This document shows positions 7,301 to 11,843 of a DNA stretch of 11,843 nt, piece after piece. Below the pieces are notes generated by a model. That model had not been told where the DNA came from, made no database searches, and saw only the letters and a program-made list of their open reading frames with translations. This DNA is from Chloromonas sp. AAM2 (taxonomy: Eukaryota > Chlorophyta > Chlorophyceae > Chlamydomonadales > Chlamydomonadaceae), in NCBI GenBank assembly GCA_004335635.1, contig QAXH01005014.1, forward strand, positions 3,089 through 14,931, read 5' to 3'. Within the stretch, counting starts at the first letter, position 1, and each line of letters opens with the position of its first letter. The translations under genes were made by a program, and so were the position numbers.

Positions 7301-9018
7301 AGAGGAACTGGAATGACGAATGACAGGTCAAGTTTGACCATACACACAGTACGTGGTGGGTCAACCAGCTGAGCGTGGTTGCACATCTCACAGTGGCAAC
7401 GTAGCAATCCATACATTCGGCACATACACCGCATCATTAGCATGAGCACCAGGGGCCCTGCATGCCCCAGGCGTGAACTTACCTGTGTGAGCACTTCGAT
7501 TGCATCATAAGTCTCAACTCCTCTGTCCAGGTAAGGCCGCTGTCCACGCTAGGGTTGTCCTCAGAGACCCTGCACAGTGCAAAGAAACTATTCAATGTGT
7601 TGATTCCCTGAAGAACGGCGAGTGAACTGGGAACAGCGAAACGGGAAAGCGCATGACTTCAGCTCAACAGTCAATCTGTACATGCAGCTCTTCAAAAAGC
7701 TGAACTGTTCACTCCAAAGCCATTCAGGCGATGTACTGCCCTGTTGAGGCATCAGAACGGCGTTGCAAGCAGCCTCGCAAACCTGACACACCCCTCCCAT
7801 CTGTACAAACCCCCTTTAACCAAGCAACTGACCAGCTTGGCTTGGAGATCCGGAAGTCAGCAGTAGTGAGTGGCGCTGGCACCATGCAGTAGCCGGCAGT
7901 GCTGCTTTGTTGCTGCGATGGCAAGCAGAAAGCCAACATGTTGTGCACAAAGTAGGAGTGGGAGTCTTTTGTACAGAGAGATCACAACAGCGGCCCCACA
8001 TGCGCTGAACGCGTTTGTGTTTGTGTATCGCAGCCATGGATAGCTGGTCGCTTGCCGTTATGCAAGCTGCTGTTGTAGTCTAACAGATACAGGATTACAA
8101 GGGAATAGTAAATGCAGAAAGGGGCTACTGGGTCGCATGAGGCCTGGTGCACTGGCAGTCATTGGCTCGTCTAATCTCCGCCAAACTGCCCGTGGGGCCA
8201 ACCAACGGCAAGCACAGCAGGGCAGTATTGACTGTATTCTGGCCTGGGAAGTAGACTACGTGGCTTGGCTTGCTTGCTGCCTTGCTTTGACCCGATCTTC
8301 CTGCTGTGTTTGCGCCTTGTTCGTTTTTTCTCTCGCTCGTCGTGCTTAGGAGTCAGGACGGTGCCTATCCCTGTTTATGCCCTGGGACGGTTACACTGGT
8401 GTAAACAGGTACATATGGCTGCACTGCAAACTGAACAAAGGACTGATAGCAAAGCAGGCATCGTGTAAAGTATCCCACCTTCAAAAGCACGCCCATGTTG
8501 AAGCCGCTGACGCGACTCTGCCCATACATTGAATGTATTGAATCCCCCATTAGCCTGTCTGGCCCTGATATGCTAGGGCACATGCGGTCATGGCCCAGTG
8601 TCCCAACCATGCTAGGGCGAGAGAGGCAGCTGTCCCGGTCCGTAATGCTCCACCGATGCAGGGCATCACTGACGAACCCTACACCCTGCAAGCATCATGA
8701 TGGAACTGAGAGTGTGTCCAGTGTGTGAGGCCCTGGTCTTGGCAGGTTGTCTCGGCGGATGGGAGCAAACGCCTGACCTGTTTGATAGCGGACACGAGCT
8801 CAGGTCTCTGCCACGAACAAGCAAGAGCGTGCGATAAGAGAGGCTGGCAAGAGGATAATGACTCTGTGCACCGTGCACTCGTGCTTCTCGTCAGTGAAGT
8901 GAAGAGCCTGTCTACCTTTGCTTACCTGAACGTTCGCAGCACACCTAGACCAGCTCCAGTTGAGGTCATTCACGCCTTGCGATGGCCCATCGGCGTCCTG
9001 CTCGATGCTGGCAGCCAT
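4144..9018 (-). CDS. TKL-like protein kinase, 11-exon gene model (555 aa)
   Basis: Spliced model, minus strand: 9018-8926, 8685-8479, 7607-7483, 7120-6903, 6684-6548, 6332-6090, 5951-5813, 5434-5326, 5076-4940, 4627-4542, 4317-4144. All introns are GT-AG and all phases match. Predicted residues: 1-198 unrecognised N-terminus; glycine loop LGRGATSVVYKG at 204-215; beta3 VAVK with K225; alphaC E240; beta5 TQHLVM-EWC at 336-344; catalytic loop H387-G-D389-I-K391-A-D-N394; DFG 418-420; APE 455-457; DVYALGVTIWE 470-480; CW..VPEERPT with R533. All ATP-binding and catalytic residues are present, so an active Ser/Thr or dual-specificity kinase is inferred. HGD replaces HRD, making it a non-RD kinase. 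Intracellular by default: I see no clear signal peptide or membrane segment in the model. The kinase domain is near certain. The ATG at 9018 is a choice (good context, ACAATGGCT) and extra 5' exons are possible. Substrate and pathway are unknown. Confidence 0.7.
4542..4627 (-). CDS. Kinase exon 10: alphaF
   Basis: 86 nt, acceptor GTGCTTGCAG (4629-4628), donor CAG|GTACCG (4541). The split codon G|AT gives the invariant aspartate of subdomain IX, followed by VYALGVTIWEVITGSKAY (alphaF), then HKMRTADLWQ. Phase 1 in, phase 0 out. Confidence 0.93.
4831..4850. repeat. Palindromic 10-bp tandem repeat in a kinase intron
   Basis: TATCATATGA twice in a row. The region contains the perfect 16-bp palindrome CATATGATATCATATG. 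It lies in the intron between kinase exons 9 and 10. Confidence 0.9.
4940..5076 (-). CDS. Kinase exon 9: activation loop and APE
   Basis: 137 nt. The acceptor CCCCCTCTGCCAG (5078-5077) is the one that matches the phase-2 exit of the previous exon; the nearby ACGCAG acceptor is out of phase. Encodes a long Ser/Thr-rich activation segment with SSSVQSS, then NVATPTHLAPEVL (subdomain VIII, APE 455-457). The serines are plausible phosphorylation sites (inference). Donor ACAG|GTGCGG at 4939. Confidence 0.92.
5326..5434 (-). CDS. Kinase exon 8: catalytic loop and DFG
   Basis: 109 nt, acceptor CTCTCAG (5436-5435), donor ATTAG|GTGGGT (5325). Encodes GDIKADNVLL (catalytic D389, K391, metal-binding N394), an insertion of about 18 residues (VPLPYGQ...YSA), then RLADFGCAI with DFG at 418-420. 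The catalytic loop reads HGDIKADN: arginine of HRD is glycine, while the aspartate and lysine are intact. Confidence 0.94.
5813..5951 (-). CDS. Kinase exon 7: hinge, alphaD-alphaE
   Basis: 139 nt, acceptor TGACCGCAG (5953-5952), donor CATG|GTGGGT (5812). Encodes EWCAGGSLRSLL (hinge and subdomain V), a helical stretch, then QLCSAVEYLHSCSIVH, the alphaE helix running into the catalytic loop. It leaves in phase 1, and the next exon completes the glycine of HGD. Confidence 0.93.
6090..6332 (-). CDS. Kinase exon 6: beta4-beta5 insertion and beta5
   Basis: 243 nt, phase 0 to 0, exactly 81 codons. The acceptor has a fine polypyrimidine tract (CCTGCCTCTTGACAG, AG at 6334-6333); donor ATG|GTAAGC at 6089. 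About 70 Ser/Thr-rich residues form an insertion between beta4 and beta5 before TQHLVM, the beta5 strand leading to the hinge. In most kinases this loop is a few residues. The insertion contains a perfect tandem copy of DTRYNHSLSV (residues 270-279 and 280-289). Confidence 0.88.
6247..6306 (-). repeat. Perfect 30-bp tandem duplication inside kinase exon 6
   Basis: Two identical adjacent 30-bp copies, 6247-6276 and 6277-6306. Thirty bases equal ten codons, so the duplication keeps the frame and encodes DTRYNHSLSV twice. Zero differences between copies, including third codon positions, suggest a recent event. Confidence 0.95.
6548..6684 (-). CDS. Kinase exon 5: beta3 lysine, alphaC, beta4
   Basis: 137 nt, acceptor CTGCAG (6686-6685), donor GTG|GTGAGA (6547). 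It completes YKG, then encodes RWADRDVAVKV (ATP-binding K225), alphaC with ELEASIAMGLEHPHIV (salt-bridge E240, nine residues before the conserved HP) and beta4 ATLHRYV. This is the standard order of subdomains II-IV, giving high confidence. Confidence 0.92.
6903..7120 (-). CDS. Kinase exon 4: juxta-kinase linker and glycine loop
   Basis: 218 nt, phase 2 in and phase 1 out. It encodes an acidic linker (APLDWEQVDEADNLQ) and then ELGEELGRGATSVVYK, kinase subdomain I with G205-x-G207 and the following valines. Donor AAAG|GTGAGG is at 6902. The acceptor (GTGTGCGCAG, 7122-7121) was picked because it alone restores the phase of the previous exon. Other AGs nearby (7190-7189, after TGACACAG) would give different phases. 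The glycine-loop end is firm; the 5' end is less so. Confidence 0.8.
7483..7607 (-). CDS. Kinase gene, candidate exon 3
   Basis: 125 nt, entering in phase 0 after a very good polypyrimidine acceptor (GCCGTTCTTCAG, AG at 7609-7608) and leaving in phase 2 at a perfect consensus donor CAG|GTAAGT (7482). It encodes GINTLNSFFALCRVSEDN, then an acidic linker and WTEELRLMMQSKCSH, a likely helix. An alternative acceptor at 7571-7570 would keep the frame and shorten the exon to 87 nt (entry phase 2). The phase-2 exit fits the next exon exactly. Confidence 0.6.
7608..8478 (-). other. 871-nt intron of the kinase model, perhaps with a missed exon
   Basis: More than twice the length of any other intron in the model. 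Inside, a good acceptor (TGCTTGCCATCGCAG, AG at 7914-7913) opens a phase-0 frame at 7912 that runs to 7724, starting QQSSTAGYCMVPAPL. Phase-0 entry suits exon 2, but no strong in-phase donor is evident (GGG|GTTTGT and GGT|GTGTCA are weak). It may be a real, alternative or absent exon. Confidence 0.35.
8479..8685 (-). CDS. Kinase gene, candidate exon 2
   Basis: A 207-nt open exon (69 residues, GVGFVSDALHRW... to ...GFNMGVLLK), phase 0 at both ends, between acceptor TTGCAG (8687-8686) and donor AAG|GTGGGA (8478). Protein-like composition with no stop. I do not recognise a domain. The ending SGFNMGVLLK joined to GINTLNSFF of the next exon resembles the strand-then-variable-loop pattern near the end of GAF domains, but this is only a visual impression. 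Confidence 0.55.
8926..9018 (-). CDS. Kinase gene, candidate exon 1
   Basis: Encodes 31 residues beginning MAASIEQDADG and ending CAANVQ. It ends at a strong donor, CAG|GTAAGC (8925), in phase 0, matching the phase-0 acceptor of the next exon. The ATG at 9018-9016 sits in favourable context (A at -3, G at +4). An in-frame TGA lies just upstream (9034-9032), so the frame can extend only if an acceptor lies in 9019-9031. GAG|CC at 9031-9030 is a weak candidate that would link to the upstream open frame. Confidence 0.5.
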
Positions 9019-9116
9019 TGTCTGTTGGGCTCAGCGACCTTTCGCAACCCAACCTTACTGCTGGCCGTTCCCGACTGCTGCGTGCGTCCTGGAAGATATC
9101 ATGATATGGGTTTCAC

Positions 9117-9378
9117 CTTGCTGAAGGTAGCTGCTATGTCTGGGGGTGGTCATTGTAGGGAATGCGATGTGGGGTGCTTCACAAGGCTGCGATATATTTA
9201 CCGCTCTGGCACCGGTGCTTGAATCACATGGCAATTCAGTGAGCACATAATTCTGACTTGCATGCTTGTTCGGCATGCTAGTTGGAAGATGCAGAGGTCG
9301 TAGATTTTGCGTGGGAGCAGAACTGGACGGCCGCTGCGCCTCTTCTTCTTCCTGCCGTACCGCACTTGCGTCACGCAT
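9117..9378 (-). CDS. Possible 5' exon of the kinase gene (uncertain)
   Basis: An open minus-strand frame starting at an ATG (9378-9376), MRDASAVRQEEEEAQRP..., with protein-like content (a Glu run, Ser/Pro-rich stretch, QNYVLTELPCDS). It ends at a possible donor CAAG|GTGAAA (9116) in phase 1. Joining it to exon 1 would need an 87-nt intron with a weak GAG acceptor (9031-9030), much shorter than the other introns here (138 nt or more). It may instead be 5' untranslated or intergenic sequence that is open by chance. Confidence 0.3.
9191..9200 (-). promoter_or_regulatory. TATA-like element upstream of kinase ATG
   Basis: TAAATATATC on the minus strand, about 175 bp upstream of the ATG at 9018. 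It would suit a promoter for the 11-exon model. It conflicts with the alternative that 9117-9378 is coding; the two readings exclude each other in the simplest form. Confidence 0.25.
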
Positions 9379-9434
9379 CACGCACCGCCTGTACGCTGGG
9401 CAATGAACTCTGAACAAGGATTGTGTTGTGAGCA

Positions 9435-9554
9435 TTATACAGCTGCGGATGCGGTCGAGTCACCGCTGCCACATAAAGCGATGGCTAGAAAATCTAACCC
9501 CGGACGGCTGTCACCCGCCACCAGCGCTTGCACTGCTACATCCTGCCGGTGCAT
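9435..9554 (-). CDS. Short open frame, possible first exon or chance ORF
   Basis: ATG at 9554 to TAA at 9437-9435, 39 codons beginning MHRQDVAVQALVAG. Donor-like GG|GTGACA lies inside it. Composition is protein-like and it lies upstream of the kinase gene on the same strand, but no phase or homology argument ties it to that gene. Confidence 0.15.
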   Translation of the reverse strand: MHRQDVAVQALVAGDSRPGLDFLAIALCGSGDSTASAAV

Positions 9555-9711
9555 GCAAACCAGACAATCGCACGTGTGCTGATGCAGTAAAGTTTCATGG
9601 CGTCAACGCATGACCTTCCAAATGCTGCCTGCGCCGGCATCGCCCATGATTCGTGCGTCTATTTGCATTCCTTGCTGACTCAGCTGCAAAATACTGCTAT
9701 GTCAAGCATGT

Positions 9712-9758
9712 CTTCACTTGAGGGGAGGGTCTCCAGCCCGTCCAACCTACAAGTGAAG
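9712..9758. repeat. Small hairpin beside the foldback element
   Basis: CTTCACTTG (9712-9720) and CAAGTGAAG (9750-9758) are perfect 9-bp inverted repeats. The loop contains CGTCCAACCT, which also occurs in the left arm of the foldback element, so the hairpin may be a fragment of a related element. Confidence 0.5.
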
Positions 9759-9821
9759 GGGATTGCGACACACCGGGATGGTAATGGTGGTGGTCACATG
9801 AGGGAAGGGTCTTCACATGGT

Positions 9822-10233
9822 ACCGAGTCAGTGTCCAGCACTCAACAGTTCTAATCAAAAGTAGCGAATTCACTTGGCCAATTTGGCTGCCCTGGCCTTG
9901 TCCATCAGCTACCGTCCAACCTGGCCTAACCCTCGCCACAGCTCACAAAGCTGCATGCTGAATGTCAGCTTCCTGGCTGCCTCACTGTCTTCCGGTTGCG
10001 ACACGGGTCGGGATGTGTGCCTAGCCAGCTGCCAGCTAGTGTGTGTACCTACCTAGCTATAGTGTGTATCTACCTAGCTGCCAGTCAGCATGCAGCTCTG
10101 GGAGCTGTGGCGAGGGTTAGGCCAGGTTGGACGGGAGCTGATGGACAAGGCCAGGGCAGCAAATTGGCCCCCACAGGCCAGTGAAACTCGCTACTTTTGA
10201 TTAGACCTGTCGAGTGCTGGGCACTGACTCGGT
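9822..10233. mobile_element. Foldback (long inverted-repeat) element
   Basis: The left arm (about 9822-9970) and the right arm (about 10077-10233) are reverse complements over about 150 bp with few mismatches and a short insertion in the right arm. The outer ends read ACCGAGTCAGTG and CACTGACTCGGT. Both arms read ARVRPGWT.ADGQGQGS on opposite strands, which shows the symmetry. The loop of about 106 bp has its own duplication. No transposase is encoded, so it would be a non-autonomous foldback or MITE-like element. I see no clear target-site duplication. Confidence 0.8.
10037..10080 (+). repeat. Imperfect tandem duplication in the foldback loop
   Basis: AGTGTGTGTACCTACCTAGC followed by AGTGTGTATCTACCTAGC, a diverged unit of about 20 bp repeated with a short spacer, inside the loop of the foldback element. 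Confidence 0.7.
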
Positions 10234-10573
10234 CCGAGTGCTTGCATGCGGCTTACATGTCTTATTGAAAAAATGCCTTTTTCTTCTGACCGTGCCTGGT
10301 GCGGCTCCTGAAAGCAGAGGGTGCCAGTCGGTGTACTTGTACCTTGGTCTGAAAACCCAAACAACGCAGCACTTGTCCGTAGCTCAGACACCAAGGTTCC
10401 GACCACAGCCCTGCCCCGATCATAGATACCCGGCAGACTGACACCTTGATGGCGTCTTCACAGCCTGTACATGAGCCTTGTGGAGAACCATACTGAAATC
10501 TTTCCAGGAATCCACGACCATATGGCTTCAGCCGTGGCGCAGGCGTCCATGTCTGCTTGCTGCGTTTGGCATG

Positions 10574-10604
10574 TCAGTTGCCGACAGACATGGTATAGTC
10601 GTAC
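10574..10604 (-). CDS. Possible terminal exon of the second gene (weak)
   Basis: The acceptor GATTGCAG (10606-10605) gives a phase-2 entry that fits the preceding exon and encodes YDYTMSVGN, then TGA (10576-10574). The implied intron would be 418 nt. A TGTAA lies on the minus strand near 10259-10255, about 315 nt downstream, which could be its polyadenylation signal. The evidence is phase fit only. Confidence 0.2.
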
Positions 10605-10977
10605 CTGCAATCGTAGCACATGCAAGACAGATCGTTGAACATCCGCCGAACAAGAATGCGTGCACGCGTACAGGCAGGGGTGCAGCTCGTAGTATACATG
10701 CCAAGGCTTTGGGTTGTTGGTATTGGCATGACCGGCATGCATGCCCACGTGTATCGTACTGCTACAATTCGAGTGATTGTGCGGGTTGGGTTGTTTGTGC
10801 CAAATTGTGCAATGGCACTGCCAGCATGCATGCATGCACATGTATGGCCTACGCCTGAGTAAGCGTCAAAGCCTTCAAGCTTTGAGCACATGCACAATCA
10901 GGTAGAGTTGGGAGGGAGTGCATCAAGTTTGACGTGTGCAAAATAGCTTGCCATGCCAGCACAGACCTGGCCTGACG

Positions 10978-11017
10978 TGGCATGCATTGGTCACACTTGG
11001 CATGCATTGGTCACACA
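10978..11017 (+). repeat. 20-bp tandem duplication
   Basis: TGGCATGCATTGGTCACACT at 10978-10997 is repeated at 10998-11017 with one change. It contains the palindrome TGCATGCA-type core that recurs in this part of the window. Confidence 0.9.
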
Positions 11018-11022
11018 CTCAC

Positions 11023-11073
11023 TGTATGGTGGGCACCACTGAGGCGATGAACTTGAGGAACAAGACCAGGTAA
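11023..11073 (-). CDS. Next exon of the unidentified second gene
   Basis: A textbook acceptor (CCGTTTTACCTTGCAG, AG at 11075-11074) followed by a phase-2 frame that exactly fits the previous exon (CA|T gives His). Encodes YLVLFLKFIASVVPTI, strongly hydrophobic: a buried or membrane helix. It ends at CA|GTGAGT (11022). Without splicing the frame reads CAG TGA, so the protein could stop at 11019. The intron between the two exons is 259 nt. Confidence 0.6.
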
Positions 11074-11332
11074 CTGCAAGGTAAAACGGCACAAGGACTC
11101 GGCCTCCGCCAGGAAATTGCAGTTTTATGCACAAGCAAGCTCTATGCACCATCATAAACAATGAAGGACACCAAGCAGGGGGATGCAGGTACATCCACTC
11201 TGAATTCACATCCAATCACGAATGTGTGTCTACAACAGGGGAGCCACAGGACGGGACTGTCCGGCAGCATCATCGGTAGTTGCCATGCATGAGGCCCTAC
11301 GCCACTGCGCAGGCACACCCTGTTCTGCTTAC

Positions 11333-11393
11333 TGGTTGATCGAGAACTCCCTGCCCGCAGCCTGCAGGTTGTCCACCAGCCGCTTCATCACCT
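11333..11393 (-). CDS. Internal exon of an unidentified second gene
   Basis: 61 nt, acceptor GTGCGTGCAG (11395-11394), donor CCA|GTAAGC (11332). Encodes VMKRLVDNLQAAGREFSIN, an amphipathic helix-like segment, leaving in phase 2. The same frame is open for roughly 50 nt upstream (...SLFNGAVECMCPGVRAE), so the exon may start earlier. If the donor is ignored, the frame reads CAG TAA and would end here. I do not recognise the family; a helical-repeat (HEAT/ARM-like) protein is only a guess. The 5' part of the gene lies beyond the right edge. Confidence 0.55.
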
Positions 11394-11666
11394 CTGCACG
11401 CACACCAGGGCACATGCACTCCACAGCTCCGTTAAACAGGGACATGCATGCACATGAGAACCCTACTTCGCATGGCAAGGCTTCGTTTAGGCATTGCAAA
11501 CCAACTACGGGGGTGGCACGAAAAACGTGGTAGCCACGGTGGGCGTTTTTCAGCTACATCAAGGTGTGGTCAGGGCCTGTAAGCTATGAGCACTCTCTCG
11601 CGCAAGACGCAAGTGTGCGTGGCTTGCAAAGCCCTTCATCTCCCCTCGCAGCCCTGCACTGTGTCC

Positions 11667-11843
11667 GCCTCCCAACCCACATGCCTTGTGCCTCCTGCCC
11701 CTTCCTCCTCCCAACCCACAAGTCTTGTGTCTCTTGCCCCTTCCTCCTCCCAACCCACATGTCTTGTGTCTCCTGCCCCTTCCTCCTCCCAACCCACATG
11801 TCTTGTGCCTCCTGCCCCTTCCTCCTCCCAACCCACATGTCTT
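11667..11843 (+). repeat. 39-bp minisatellite running off the window
   Basis: One partial unit (11667-11690), three full units (11691-11729, 11730-11768, 11769-11807) and a unit cut by the window end (11808-11843), with one to three substitutions between copies. The core is CCTTCCTCCTCCCAACCCAC. Because 39 is a multiple of 3 and the unit has no minus-strand stop, all three minus-strand frames stay open, which creates spurious Gly/Arg-rich ORFs. It probably sits in an intron or upstream of the second gene. Confidence 0.95.

Larger units (their letters stand above)
10234..11018. other. Gene-poor stretch right of the foldback element
   Basis: Apart from the weak terminal-exon candidate (10574-10604) and the 20-bp duplication, I see no supported gene. 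The sequence is notably rich in CATGCATG/TGCATGCA words, which create the Met/His/Ala/Cys-rich open frames on both strands. Confidence 0.45.

Noticed and set aside
10458..10897. Overlapping 107-127 codon ORFs on both strands
   Set aside because: Rich in Met/His/Cys/Ala because of repeated CATGCATG words; no motif and equal openness on both strands.
11559..11838. Three overlapping Gly/Arg-rich minus-strand ORFs
   Set aside because: They are products of the stop-free 39-bp minisatellite in all frames.
1..11843. CRISPR array, phage genes, bacterial operons, rRNA
   Set aside because: No regularly spaced direct repeats with unique spacers, no long prokaryotic ORFs and no rRNA-like stretches; the split kinase shows eukaryotic DNA.

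Overview
The window reads as nuclear DNA of a eukaryote with small exons and many GT-AG introns. No bacterial-style gene is present. The one gene that can be recognised, a protein kinase on the minus strand, has a style familiar from green-algal (chlorophyte) tyrosine-kinase-like (TKL) kinases: EWC..GSL in subdomain V, HGDIK in the catalytic loop, and long loop insertions. With roughly balanced base composition and abundant simple and tandem repeats, a chlamydomonadalean alga such as a Dunaliella relative would fit. That placement is inference; no marker gene settles it.

Layout. Positions 1-3700 hold no gene I can support: microsatellites, a 9-bp tandem array (1214-1271), a polypurine tract (2979-3020) and a degenerate tandem duplication (about 3232-3695). 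From 4144 to 9018, minus strand, I reconstruct a kinase gene of eleven exons by hand. Every intron is GT-AG, all ten junction phases agree, and the spliced length is 1668 nt (555 residues plus stop). The last eight exons carry a complete catalytic domain with all key residues. The first three encode an unrecognised N-terminal region and are less certain. Further open stretches at 9117-9378 and 9435-9554 could be extra 5' exons.

Between this gene and the next lies a foldback element with arms of about 150 bp (9822-9970 and 10077-10233). A second minus-strand gene enters from the right: two phase-compatible exons (11333-11393 and 11023-11073) encode a helical, hydrophobic segment of unknown identity, and its 5' part lies outside the window. 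The right edge is a 39-bp minisatellite (about 11667-11843) that continues beyond the window.

Both genes run right to left, so the kinase promoter should lie between about 9020 and 10250, close to the foldback element. Nothing in the sequence links the two genes functionally.
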